Of a stretch of 30,091 nucleotides of DNA, positions 1-6,579 are shown piece after piece; the first letter of the stretch is position 1; each line of letters opens with the position of its first letter. The stretch is from a virus, in IMG/VR virus record IMGVR_UViG_3300020450_000063, positions 1-30,091 of that record; one strand, given 5' to 3'. Both the position numbers and the translations under genes were made by a program. The notes under the pieces were generated by a model that made no database searches, had not been told where the DNA came from, and saw only the letters and a program-made list of their open reading frames with translations.

Positions 1-143
1 GGAATCATAACAGCCTCAGCCATATCCTCTACAAACAACATATCTATTGCAACCTTTTCACTTTTTGCTTTAGTGATAGTCTTGGTTGTTCTCCAAGGCC
101 CTCTTATTACGTTATTTACCCCTTTGGAATTATCGTCTGCCAT
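1..143 (-). CDS. Hypothetical protein, 3' end outside window
   Basis: The frame opens with ATG at 143 and stays open for 47 codons to the window edge, so the C-terminus is missing. The N-terminus (MADDNSKGVNN...) is polar and then basic, with an amphipathic stretch at about residues 28-46. I see no recognisable domain. It overlaps the 3' end of the 139-residue gene upstream by 28 bases, in keeping with the tight packing of neighbouring genes. I infer it is the last visible member of the bS21-containing early-type operon. The start could be one of the few later Met codons, but the first ATG comes soon after the upstream coding end and is the simplest choice. Confidence 0.55.
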   Translation of the reverse strand, partial: MADDNSKGVNNVIRGPWRTTKTITKAKSEKVAIDMLFVEDMAEAVMI

Positions 144-535
144 TTAATCCTCTTATCTTCATAAGGCCCATAAAAATCACTACACCAATCGCCGTGTTTT
201 AAATAATGCCTCATCTGTGTTATGTATCCCTGTGCACTATGGTATTTAGCCTTTGCACCCTTTACTTCTCTCCTCATTTCACCTCTTAGAGTAGATAGTA
301 ATTCCTTTTGTGTTTTAATCCAACTCTTAACATTTTTTGCTGAAAAAATATCATTCTCGTCTTTAGCTAAAACAGAGAAATGAATTGAGTCATTTTTAGC
401 TGGGGCTTTGGCTGCCCGAGCCTTTGCAAGATTTGCACTTGCAATTTTTCTTTGTGCCTCTGTCATGGGCTTACGTTTCTTTGGTTGTTTCCAACCATCA
501 TTGACAGTAGTTTTTGCTAAACCTCTCTTAGTCAT
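116..535 (-). CDS. Conserved phage hypothetical protein (139 aa)
   Basis: The first 50 residues are rich in Lys, Arg and Ala and contain a KRKPMTEAQR motif, giving a strongly basic, probably flexible N-terminus. The remainder is amphipathic helix followed by an aromatic end (GDWCSDFYGPYEDKR). From memory, proteins with this architecture (basic TEEQR-type head, then a GDW...FYG...KR tail) are common in marine T4-like phages and have no assigned function. It overlaps the bS21 gene by 8 bases upstream and the truncated gene downstream by 28 bases, so it is probably co-translated with bS21. The basic N-terminus might bind nucleic acid, which is inference only. Confidence 0.8.
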   Translation of the reverse strand: MTKRGLAKTTVNDGWKQPKKRKPMTEAQRKIASANLAKARAAKAPAKNDSIHFSVLAKDENDIFSAKNVKSWIKTQKELLSTLRGEMRREVKGAKAKYHSAQGYITQMRHYLKHGDWCSDFYGPYEDKRIKWQTIIPKG

Positions 536-767
536 TTGGCCACTTTCCTTGTTCTTTTAGTTTCTCTACTTTCTTTAACCATCTTCTACGACCAGCTGCT
601 TTCTCTAATCTTCGCTTTTCATTTCTAGTTTTATATGAAGTTCTCTCACGAACTTCATTGAAGATGCCTTCTTGTTGCATACGTTTCTTTAGAACACGCA
701 TTGCACCACTTAGGTCATCTCCACGAACTAAGACAGTTAATCCTTGTTTTGGTCTTTCTTTTCTCAC
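528..767 (-). CDS. rpsU: Ribosomal protein bS21 homologue
   Basis: This 79-residue protein resembles bacterial small-subunit protein bS21. It has an N-terminal beta segment (LTVLVRGDD), then a helix with the family pattern AMRVLKKRMQQEGIFNEVRER, where bS21 has a helix ending in ...G(V/I)L.E(V/L)R.R. A basic helical tail RRLEKAAGRRRW follows. Length is close to the cellular protein (about 70 residues). It starts with GTG at 767, overlapping the stop of the upstream lipoprotein gene (GTGA), and AAGGA lies 6 bases upstream. bS21 sits at the mRNA exit region of the 30S subunit near the anti-Shine-Dalgarno sequence and aids initiation. A phage copy could replace the host protein and bias translation towards phage mRNA, which is inference. 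bS21 is one of the ribosomal proteins known to occur in phages, including pelagiphages. Confidence 0.9.
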   Translation of the reverse strand: MRKERPKQGLTVLVRGDDLSGAMRVLKKRMQQEGIFNEVRERTSYKTRNEKRRLEKAAGRRRWLKKVEKLKEQGKWPND

Positions 768-1423
768 ATCATATCCTTTGTGATTTTTTTAGTAACTAAA
801 TTACTTATAGATTTAGACCCATCTTCTTTCTTAGAAGATTCTACCTCTTTCTTTAACTCTTTAAAAGCATTGGTAGATTTAATTTTAGAATACACAAGTT
901 TATCTTTCATCATACGATTCATCACAATCTTACGAGCTTCTGTATCAGAGTATTCTAATAATACAAATGCACGAAACTGTGTACCACTAGGAAATACTTC
1001 TATTTCTTTTGGATTGTAACCAGCAACGTCTACTGATGCTATTATATTTTTGACTACTTTATCAACCTCTGACATTGTGGTTGCAGATATATCTTCATCT
1101 GTTCCTAGTCTTGTCATAAAGGTTTTCATCATACCATCTAGTTTACCATTAATCCTATCTGCAAGTGTATACTTTGCATTAAGTGTTGCCATGTCTACTG
1201 ATAGTTGTAAGTCTGGTGAAGATGCAGAACCTACACTAAAAATAGAGTTATCTTTCTTTGGTAGTTTTTTATACCATTTTGGAACATTAGAAACAGCTGC
1301 TTCTACCTTTTCCGTTTTATACTTAATCATTGGTGTATTCACAATTTTAGTTGGGTCTGGGTTTTTTGCACATGCACCTAATCCAACCATCAGTGCCAAA
1401 GCACTCACTCCATAATATTTCAT
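764..1423 (-). CDS. LPP20-like outer-membrane lipoprotein
   Basis: The 219-residue product has a short signal peptide ending in a lipobox, L15-G-A-C18, so it should be lipidated at Cys18 and exported. The mature part carries W50-Y-K-K-L-P, followed by a segment (FSVGSASSPDLQLSVDMA...) with the helix/strand pattern of LPP20-type lipoprotein domains: an S-x-D-L/M-A helix, then a TSG/PSGTQFRAFVLLEY strand. I infer membership of the LPP20 lipoprotein family with moderate certainty. Its start ATG overlaps the stop of the small membrane protein upstream (ATGA), and its stop overlaps the bS21 GTG. A role at the host envelope, for example superinfection exclusion or lysis, is possible but not shown. 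Confidence 0.8.
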   Translation of the reverse strand: MKYYGVSALALMVGLGACAKNPDPTKIVNTPMIKYKTEKVEAAVSNVPKWYKKLPKKDNSIFSVGSASSPDLQLSVDMATLNAKYTLADRINGKLDGMMKTFMTRLGTDEDISATTMSEVDKVVKNIIASVDVAGYNPKEIEVFPSGTQFRAFVLLEYSDTEARKIVMNRMMKDKLVYSKIKSTNAFKELKKEVESSKKEDGSKSISNLVTKKITKDMM

Positions 1424-1557
1424 TTCTTTAAGTCCTCTAAAGTTTCAATTGATTTATCTACTGCGCCAGATTGAACGAAAAAATCTAACATCTCTGGCAA
1501 AATGTTATATTTCACTAATATCACTCCGATAATAATTCCCATAATAAATTTAAACAA
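1420..1557 (-). CDS. Small single-span membrane protein (TTG start)
   Basis: This 45-residue frame begins with TTG at 1557, six bases after a GGAG ribosome site (1564-1567), and ends in a TGA that overlaps the ATG of the lipoprotein gene. The N-terminal 15 residues (MFKFIMGIIIGVILV) form one hydrophobic membrane segment, followed by a polar, acidic C-terminus. A later ATG at 1542 would give 40 residues but lacks a ribosome site. It is the first gene after a strong sigma70-like promoter (1581-1609). The close promoter, good ribosome site and ATGA coupling make it a real gene. Its function is unknown. Confidence 0.65.
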   Translation of the reverse strand: MFKFIMGIIIGVILVKYNILPEMLDFFVQSGAVDKSIETLEDLKK

Positions 1558-1571
1558 TCATATCTCCATTT

Positions 1572-1871
1572 TTAATTAACATTATATACTAAAACTGAAA
1601 AGAAGTCAAGGGCTTTATTATTAGTGAAATAATTACCATTGACATAATCTTGATAAGATACAACTGGTGGTCTTACTTTTTTTGTTTCTGTATATGTATT
1701 TGGTGGTAACACTAAAATTGGTTTTGATTCTTTACATACATATTCTGTTTTTGAGGATAAGATTTTTCCATTATCATCTAATTTTACTACTAACTTATAT
1801 TTACAATCTTGACTAAATGCAGATGTACTCATTAGTATAGCAACCGAAGTTGCTATTAAAATATTTTTCAC
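1572..1871 (-). CDS. Small secreted protein of unknown function
   Basis: The 99-residue product has a classical signal peptide: Lys2, a hydrophobic core to about residue 18, and cleavage after AFS to leave QDCKYK. The mature protein is about 78 residues with two cysteines (C23 and C46) that could form a disulfide in the periplasm, and a Pro-rich middle (PILVLPPNTY, RPPVV). The start is GTG at 1871, six bases after AGGAG. The 3' end contains the promoter for the next operon, with the -35 and -10 boxes inside its last codons. I do not recognise a family. Confidence 0.75.
   Translation of the reverse strand: MKNILIATSVAILMSTSAFSQDCKYKLVVKLDDNGKILSSKTEYVCKESKPILVLPPNTYTETKKVRPPVVSYQDYVNGNYFTNNKALDFFSVLVYNVN
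1581..1609 (-). promoter_or_regulatory. Sigma70-like promoter for the lipoprotein/bS21 operon
   Basis: TTGACT (1609-1604), 17-base spacer, TATAAT (1586-1581), read on the minus strand. Predicted +1 near 1574, about 17 bases before the TTG start at 1557. The sequence just before the -35 (GCCC) also appears at two of the other three promoters. Confidence 0.8.
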
Positions 1872-1883
1872 TATCTACTCCTA

Positions 1884-2087
1884 TTAACTAAAGTGGTCAC
1901 CAGTTTCAATCGCAAAGATTTCTTCCTTTGCAACATCAACACCCATATTACCGAACTTTGTTTTGATATCTGTAATCAAATCATCTTTTGTTTTGATTTT
2001 TGTATCACCAACAAAATTACCATCTTCATCAAAGAAATCCCAAACTGTTTCTTGAACATCCATAATAAAGTTTTTAATCTTACTCAT
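1884..2087 (-). CDS. Conserved small phage protein (67 aa)
   Basis: I place the start at ATG 2087 (MSKIKNFIMDVQE...). The ribosome site GAGGGAG (2094-2100) is correctly spaced for it, whereas the in-frame TTG at 2093 directly abuts that site. The protein is acidic, with WDFFDEDGNFVGD at about residues 16-28 and an alternating charged helix behind it. Short proteins beginning SKIKNFIMDVQE are, from memory, common among marine T4-like phages. No function is known to me. Its start overlaps the stop of the 48-residue gene upstream, so the two are coupled. Confidence 0.7.
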   Translation of the reverse strand: MSKIKNFIMDVQETVWDFFDEDGNFVGDTKIKTKDDLITDIKTKFGNMGVDVAKEEIFAIETGDHFS

Positions 2088-2226
2088 ACTCAACTCCCTC
2101 TACTTTTTCAATAATTAATTTTCCACCATTAACTTTTTCTAATCTTTCAACTTCTTCCTTTTCGACAGATGTCCAATATTCGTAATCTCCGTCTGGATAA
2201 GTAACTTTAAAATAAATATTTTTCAT
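2080..2226 (-). CDS. Small acidic protein (48 aa)
   Basis: The frame runs from ATG at 2226 to a TAA at 2082-2080 that overlaps the next gene's start. The product begins MKNIYFKVTYPDGDYEYW and continues with a Glu/Lys-rich helix, which looks like a short beta hairpin plus helix. A GAGAGG ribosome site lies 8 bases upstream of the ATG. It is the first gene behind the sigma70-like promoter at 2259-2287, with a predicted leader of about 26 bases. I do not recognise the family. Confidence 0.65.
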   Translation of the reverse strand: MKNIYFKVTYPDGDYEYWTSVEKEEVERLEKVNGGKLIIEKVEGVEYE

Positions 2227-2258
2227 AATTTAAACCTCTCTCTTTATCTTACTCTTAG

Positions 2259-2287
2259 ATACTATCAGGCTTTTAGCAGTATGTCAA
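2259..2287 (-). promoter_or_regulatory. Sigma70-like promoter for the small-gene operon
   Basis: TTGACA (2287-2282), 17-base spacer, TAGTAT (2264-2259) on the minus strand. It starts within the end of the nuclease gene. Predicted +1 is near 2252, giving a 26-base leader with GAGAGG before ATG 2226. Confidence 0.8.
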
Positions 2288-2619
2288 GGGCCTTTATGCA
2301 AATTAATAAAATAATTTGCATCTACAACTACTAATGGTTTATGATTATTTCTTTTGATAAACACCACTGGCTCATATTTACCAGCGTTCTCTTGTGCTTG
2401 TTTATATGATTCCCAAAGGTTTACTTTTTCTTGATTTTTACACTCTATAGAATATGGAAAAGATTCTCTTGCAGCACGTGCCATAATTAAATCTTCTCCA
2501 CCAGCTCCCATAGAGCGACTTTCTATATCTTCTGGGTGTATGTCTAAAACTTCTATAAGTTTATCACGAACCCATTGTTGGAATCGTCTTCCTTTAGCTT
2601 TGGCTGAACTTGTCTTCAT
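2284..2619 (-). CDS. PD-(D/E)XK-type nuclease, VRR-NUC/resolvase-like
   Basis: The 111-residue protein opens with a basic helix (KAKGRRFQQWVRDKLIE) followed by S-MGAGGEDLIM and then YSIECKNQEK. Together these give the E...(G)ED...ECK pattern of the PD-(D/E)XK nuclease fold, with metal ligands at the Asp of GGED and the Glu of ECK and the Lys as catalytic base. A C-terminal strand pair (PVVFIKRNN, PLVVVDANYF) completes the core. In the T4-like context it could be a branched-DNA or end-processing nuclease, which is inference. The start is uncertain: ATG 2619 is chosen, while GTG codons at 2625 and 2634 are in frame and none has a clear ribosome site. It overlaps the zinc-ribbon gene upstream. 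Confidence 0.75.
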   Translation of the reverse strand: MKTSSAKAKGRRFQQWVRDKLIEVLDIHPEDIESRSMGAGGEDLIMARAARESFPYSIECKNQEKVNLWESYKQAQENAGKYEPVVFIKRNNHKPLVVVDANYFINLHKGP

Positions 2620-2749
2620 TTTCACATTTTTCACATCTGCAATGGCGACAGATAATTACTATTGACTCACCTTGTGTATGCGGTGGGTCTGATACTTTCA
2701 TTACATCTCCACAGTGTGTATCATGTCCACAATTTTTACAACTAATCAT
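2594..2749 (-). CDS. Small zinc-ribbon protein A
   Basis: I choose ATG 2749, which gives 51 residues starting MISCKNCGHD. A GAGGAAG ribosome site precedes it and the start overlaps the stop of the upstream zinc-ribbon gene by 8 bases. Cys4, Cys7, Cys13, Cys34, Cys37, Cys39 and Cys42 provide two C-x2-C knuckles (CKNC and CRHC), sufficient for at least one structural zinc. A longer version starting upstream would run through the neighbouring gene without a ribosome site. The role is unknown, but small zinc ribbons often mediate protein or nucleic-acid contacts. Confidence 0.7.
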   Translation of the reverse strand: MISCKNCGHDTHCGDVMKVSDPPHTQGESIVIICRHCRCEKCENEDKFSQS

Positions 2750-2903
2750 AATCTTCCTCGTATTCGTCATCAACCTCATCTTCAAGGTCTTCATTCAGAG
2801 TTTCACCACAAAATGGACAATACTCTATGCTATATAGTCGTTTGTCCATATCGTGTTTTATGCGAAACTCTGAATCACATGACTCACAAACAATCAGTTT
2901 CAT
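2742..2903 (-). CDS. Small zinc-ribbon protein B with acidic tail
   Basis: The 53-residue frame starts at ATG 2903, overlapping the stop of the ribonucleotide reductase gene (ATGA). It has C6-E-S-C9 and C29-P-F-C32, a standard two-knuckle zinc ribbon, followed by a run of about 15 mostly acidic residues (EDLEDEVDDEYEEDYD). From memory, similar CPFCG-plus-acidic-tail proteins are frequent in cyanophages. The acidic tail could mimic nucleic acid or contact a basic partner, which is inference. Tight coupling to the reductase suggests co-expression with nucleotide metabolism. Confidence 0.75.
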   Translation of the reverse strand: MKLIVCESCDSEFRIKHDMDKRLYSIEYCPFCGETLNEDLEDEVDDEYEEDYD

Positions 2904-4819
2904 TGTATTTCACAATTACCAGCCACACATGCAAGTTCTTGTGAGCCTAGTGTCATATCTTGACTTTCATATTCTGCTAGTTTAGACCAATCCACTTTCT
3001 TTGGCATTTGTTTTAGTAAAAACTCATAACCCTCTTTATTAGTATCTTGGTATGGAGCTTGTTGATATGTATGCTCACTAAATGGTAAGAATGATACACC
3101 AGACATATAATCAAAATTTTCATACACCCAAGCACCAACTTGCATCCACTCATCTTCTTTTACAGATATTGTAACAGATGGTTTATGTTCACACCAATGC
3201 TTTTGATATGTCAACCATAGTTCTAATTGTTCAACAGCTGTCATGTCAGTTCTGAATACTGCACCAGAACCTACTTTCATAGGAAAAGAGAATACAGCTG
3301 TATTCTGTGGATTCATAATATCATCTTCAACTGGAAATCCTACGTCTGTCATCATCTTTGTCAGTGGGTCTTTTTTATCTCCACGAACAGTTCTAATATA
3401 GTATGGATTATGTCTTGCATGAATACCAGATGCTGCATCTACAAGTTGTGATACTGTTCCACTTGGTTTTACACAAGTGATTGCTGCAGATTGTGGAATA
3501 CCTAATTTTTCAGAAAACTCTTTATTTACTGCAACAGCTTCTTCTCTTAATGTGTCTAGTAATTCTTCAAGATGTCTTTCTTTACCATTTGTCATACGAC
3601 TATCCATAATACCAGTAAGTGAAACACCTAAGAGTCTTTCTTCCATACAGTTCTTTTTCCAAGCTGCAGATACATACTTAAAGTTTGTAAGTGTAGATTG
3701 AAAAGTTCCAAGTATCGTTGCAAGTCTTACTTTTTCTAGTAAAGATTGTCTAGTATCAGTTGACCTCACTACAACCTCTGAAAGATTACAGAACTCTCTA
3801 TCTCGTAAGATTATCTCACTACAAGGATTTGTACCAAACTGATAACCCTCAATAGTTCTACGACCATTTTTTTCAGCCATCTTGTTTGCAGATGCACGAT
3901 TAAAAATACCTCTTTCACCAGACTTTGAATTATAAAGTGCAGTCCACTCTTCCATGAAAATACCCATGTCTGGTTTTTCTGTATAACAGGCGGAGTTGTT
4001 TGCAAGAGCTCTCTGTCCGTTCTGTTCCCACCATTGTCCAGACTTGGCATGCCTCATTCTATCGTCAGAGAGGTTAGAAAGACTTATCAGGGCACTTCTT
4101 CTTACGCCACCTACTACGACTACCTCTGCTATTTTACAAACAATATCGTGACATTCTAGTGATGAAAGTTTACGACCATTTGCACCCTTGAATACATTTA
4201 CAGTAAAATTAAATAAATTTTCTAATGGTGCTGGGCCAGATGCACGACCACCAAAAGTTTTGAGTGGTGCACCTGCAGGTCTTACTTTAGATAAATCCCA
4301 TCTTGGTATTTGACCGATATAAAGTAAACCGACCAACTCTTTATAAGCTTTGGCCCAACCCAATTTACTATCTGCCACCACAATCACAGTATCAGTTTCA
4401 TGGAACTCCTCAGCCACCATAGGTAACTCTGATACGAACTGTCTTTCAACAGAAAATCCAACACCAGTTCCATTCATAAGAATATAAAGTATTTCATCAA
4501 ATGCCTGAATACGATTGACAGCTACATAACTACAGTTATACCCTGCAATATTTTCCCTCTTGAGAGCCTCTCCAGCAGTCATTAAACACCTCATTGATGG
4601 CATTACTCTCTGTTCTAGAACTGCAATTTCTAAATCATTCCTCAAATCGTTGTCTAACTTATAACCTGTCATATCTTTTAAATGGTCTGTAAAAAAATCA
4701 AAGTATCTAGTTACAGTTTCATTCCAAGTTTCTCTACGGCCTTCTTCTGGTAGCCATCTAGAGTATCTTGATAGATGTATAAATTCTTGATATGAGGTTG
4801 GTAAAAAATTGTCAGGCAT
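2900..4819 (-). CDS. nrdJ: Adenosylcobalamin-dependent (class II) ribonucleotide reductase, monomeric type
   Basis: The 639-residue enzyme reduces ribonucleotides to deoxyribonucleotides for phage DNA synthesis. It aligns with the Lactobacillus leichmannii B12-dependent ribonucleoside-triphosphate reductase. The redox pair is C96 (GYNC) and C344 (EFCNLSE), the thiyl cysteine is C333 within N331-P-C-S-E335, and the C-terminal shuttle pair is C631-x4-C636 (CVAGNC). The spacing of 11 between C333 and C344 and of 5 between C631 and C636 matches that enzyme, and KPSGT near residue 455 belongs to the active-site barrel. It is shorter than the bacterial enzyme (about 739), mostly through internal trimming. 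It overlaps the primase gene upstream by 8 bases and a zinc-ribbon gene downstream by 4. Confidence 0.93.
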   Translation of the reverse strand: MPDNFLPTSYQEFIHLSRYSRWLPEEGRRETWNETVTRYFDFFTDHLKDMTGYKLDNDLRNDLEIAVLEQRVMPSMRCLMTAGEALKRENIAGYNCSYVAVNRIQAFDEILYILMNGTGVGFSVERQFVSELPMVAEEFHETDTVIVVADSKLGWAKAYKELVGLLYIGQIPRWDLSKVRPAGAPLKTFGGRASGPAPLENLFNFTVNVFKGANGRKLSSLECHDIVCKIAEVVVVGGVRRSALISLSNLSDDRMRHAKSGQWWEQNGQRALANNSACYTEKPDMGIFMEEWTALYNSKSGERGIFNRASANKMAEKNGRRTIEGYQFGTNPCSEIILRDREFCNLSEVVVRSTDTRQSLLEKVRLATILGTFQSTLTNFKYVSAAWKKNCMEERLLGVSLTGIMDSRMTNGKERHLEELLDTLREEAVAVNKEFSEKLGIPQSAAITCVKPSGTVSQLVDAASGIHARHNPYYIRTVRGDKKDPLTKMMTDVGFPVEDDIMNPQNTAVFSFPMKVGSGAVFRTDMTAVEQLELWLTYQKHWCEHKPSVTISVKEDEWMQVGAWVYENFDYMSGVSFLPFSEHTYQQAPYQDTNKEGYEFLLKQMPKKVDWSKLAEYESQDMTLGSQELACVAGNCEIQ

Positions 4820-5804
4820 TTCTCTTTCTCCATGTAGTAAATTTTATCTTGGCCATATTACCTTGATAAGTGTTATTTTTAATTATAGTTTGTAATTCGT
4901 CTTTAGTCTTTCCAGATATAATCATGTCGTTTATATCTTTCTCTTTTATATCATCAGGCCATAACACTACGTTATATCCTAGATTTATTGTTTTCTCTAT
5001 CTGTTTTAAAACTTCATAATTTCTTCTTTCGTTATCAAATATTACAGTTGTGTTATCTTTCTTTAGTCTTGTAAAATCCGCGCCACCTACAGCAATACAA
5101 TTATCCAAAAACAATGAGTCAATGGGGCCTTCTACTACTAGTATCGGTTTTGTGGTATCGAGTCTGTTAAGACCATAGATTTTGTTTTTGTCTGGGTCAA
5201 GCGTGATTGTAATATATTTTGGTATTTCATTTCCGAACGCCCTTCCTTGAAACGCAAACATTTTGTTATTTTCATCTAAGAATGGTATCACCAATCTTGG
5301 ATGGTCGCCCTTCAAAGAGGGAAACTTATTTGGTATAATTTTATTCACCCACTCAAAAAACTTAGGTGCATAAAATAATTCATAATGGACTTTAGACGGA
5401 ATCTGTCTACTCTCTACAAATCTCTTAACTGGGTGGTCATGTTTTAGTGATGATACTTTTTTAAGTGATTTGAGTGGAGATGGCCCTTTCATAAATTTTG
5501 GTTGTGTGAACTTACCAATATCAACTTCTGGTTCGTTCTTTTTGTACTTCTCAAATATATAGTCATTACAAATCTTGGGGTCAATGTGGTTCAAAAGATT
5601 TTTGAAACTAGCACCAACTCCGCAGTTATGACATTTATATATAAGATTTGATTCTTTACGAAAGACGAATCCACGAGCTTTTGAAGAATTTTTTTGCGAG
5701 TCACCACAATAAGGACAACGAAAGTTCCAGACGAAATCGTTTGTCTTTTTAAATCTTAATAGTTGTGATGAAACTATATTCAAATACTTTTGTTCAATAT
5801 ACAT
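4812..5804 (-). CDS. 61: DNA primase, T4 gp61-like
   Basis: The 330-residue protein makes RNA primers for lagging-strand synthesis together with the gp41-like helicase encoded at 23950-25344. The N-terminus carries a zinc-binding domain with C30-P-Y-C33 and C58-H-N-C61. The middle contains a TOPRIM domain with LVVEGPIDSLFL (the acidic Glu of the fold) and the second acidic motif VIFDNE. A C-terminal WPDD...KDINDM segment supplies another acidic cluster. ATG 5804 is the only sensible start and has no ribosome site. A sigma70-like promoter at 5812-5840 predicts transcription beginning at or next to this ATG, so the mRNA may be leaderless. The stop overlaps the reductase start. Confidence 0.9.
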   Translation of the reverse strand: MYIEQKYLNIVSSQLLRFKKTNDFVWNFRCPYCGDSQKNSSKARGFVFRKESNLIYKCHNCGVGASFKNLLNHIDPKICNDYIFEKYKKNEPEVDIGKFTQPKFMKGPSPLKSLKKVSSLKHDHPVKRFVESRQIPSKVHYELFYAPKFFEWVNKIIPNKFPSLKGDHPRLVIPFLDENNKMFAFQGRAFGNEIPKYITITLDPDKNKIYGLNRLDTTKPILVVEGPIDSLFLDNCIAVGGADFTRLKKDNTTVIFDNERRNYEVLKQIEKTINLGYNVVLWPDDIKEKDINDMIISGKTKDELQTIIKNNTYQGNMAKIKFTTWRKRNA

Positions 5805-5811
5805 GAATATC

Positions 5812-5840
5812 AGTATATACGAAAACTAGAGGTTTGTCAA
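5812..5840 (-). promoter_or_regulatory. Sigma70-like promoter for primase; predicts leaderless mRNA
   Basis: TTGACA (5840-5835), 17-base spacer, TATACT (5817-5812) on the minus strand. Only seven bases separate the -10 box from the A of primase ATG 5804. The usual start position is at or one base before that A, so the transcript would have no leader. Confidence 0.75.
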
Positions 5841-6250
5841 CTCCAAATTGGCATTTTTTGCAAAATAAATCCAATGACAATAGCACCACCAATAATTAAC
5901 CAACGCCATCTTTCTAATATACCAACTCTACTATTTAAGTCATGTTTAAGTTGTTGTATGTTTAGTGCCTGTTCTCTGTGTTGTAGAGTAATCATTTCGG
6001 TAAGTTCTTTATAATTAGAAGTTACTCTGGAGTGAAGTTCTTTTATGTCATTTGTAAATTCTATATTTGCTTTTGATTGTGCTTCTTCTTGATTTGCAAT
6101 CTTTTCCTCATGGACTGCTAACATGCGATTAACACAACTAGATACATCAGTAATCTTTTCAATAGCAACATCTAGTCGTGAAAAGATTACTTTAATATCC
6201 GACACTTCTTTTTTAAGAAGTGCGACTTCTGTGTTTAAATCAGCTTCCAT
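5837..6250 (-). CDS. Coiled-coil protein with C-terminal membrane anchor
   Basis: The 137-residue protein is almost all predicted coiled coil (heptad-like VALLKKEVSDIKVIF... and IKELHSRVTSNYKELTEM), ending with WRWLIIGGAIVIGFIL, a single membrane span, and a short tail. This makes it a tail-anchored membrane protein with the helix bundle in the cytoplasm. Proteins with the same plan, including an SSCVNRMLAVHEEKI-like stretch, occur in marine T4-like phages, but I know of no assigned function. A T4-type late promoter at 6256-6263 places its predicted +1 exactly on the A of ATG 6250. The primase promoter -35 box overlaps the stop codon. Confidence 0.8.
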   Translation of the reverse strand: MEADLNTEVALLKKEVSDIKVIFSRLDVAIEKITDVSSCVNRMLAVHEEKIANQEEAQSKANIEFTNDIKELHSRVTSNYKELTEMITLQHREQALNIQQLKHDLNSRVGILERWRWLIIGGAIVIGFILQKMPIWS

Positions 6251-6255
6251 ATTAG

Positions 6256-6263
6256 TATTTATA
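6256..6263 (-). promoter_or_regulatory. T4-type late promoter; predicts leaderless mRNA
   Basis: Exact TATAAATA on the minus strand. With the octamer at -13 to -6, +1 falls at 6250, the A of the ATG of the tail-anchored coiled-coil gene. No ribosome site precedes that ATG. Confidence 0.65.
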
Positions 6264-6299
6264 CCTTGTCAAAATTTTGGAGGGATTCTTTATTTGACA

Positions 6300-6575
6300 C
6301 TATTTGCCGTCACCATTGTGACGTTTTTCTAATTCTTCTATTTTATTTAATCTTTTTTCTAAGTCATCAATTTTTTTTGCGATATTTGGATATTGTGTTC
6401 TCCACGCAATATCCTCTTTATCAAGTATATCTATACCATATTTCTTTTGAGCCCAGTTTGCAATATCTTCAAATTTAGAATAGCCCCAGACACCTAACTT
6501 AGTATCTTTTATCCAAGCAGCAGATGCAGCTCCTAACAAACTACCCGCAACATTACTTACGACCCAAATCCACAT
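6300..6575 (-). CDS. Small membrane protein with coiled-coil tail
   Basis: The 91-residue product begins with a hydrophobic, Gly/Ala-rich segment (MWIWVVSNVAGSLLGAASAAW) that could span the membrane. A globular patch (KFEDIANWAQKKYGIDIL) follows, then a Lys/Glu-rich coiled coil to the C-terminus. The start lies 4 bases after the upstream stop and lacks a ribosome site, so translation probably depends on reinitiation from the DUF1353 gene. The function is unknown. A membrane role near the spanin genes suggests involvement in lysis or envelope contact, which is inference. Confidence 0.7.
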   Translation of the reverse strand: MWIWVVSNVAGSLLGAASAAWIKDTKLGVWGYSKFEDIANWAQKKYGIDILDKEDIAWRTQYPNIAKKIDDLEKRLNKIEELEKRHNGDGK

Positions 6576-6579
6576 TTGT

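Noticed and set aside
1050-1415. 121-codon open frame on the plus strand opposite the lipoprotein gene
   Set aside because: It is antisense to a gene with a clear lipobox and operon fit, has Ser/Leu-rich shadow composition, and no ribosome site or promoter on the plus strand.
3811-4050. 79-codon second minus-strand frame inside the ribonucleotide reductase gene
   Set aside because: The overlapping frame encodes conserved catalytic residues of the reductase; this one has no motif and no start signal. The same applies to minus-strand shadows at 19505-19711, 21683-21895 and 24147-24386.
6264-6270. TTGACA just upstream of the late promoter at 6256-6263
   Set aside because: No -10 box occurs at 16-18 bases, so I do not call a sigma70 promoter; the TATAAATA is the better signal.
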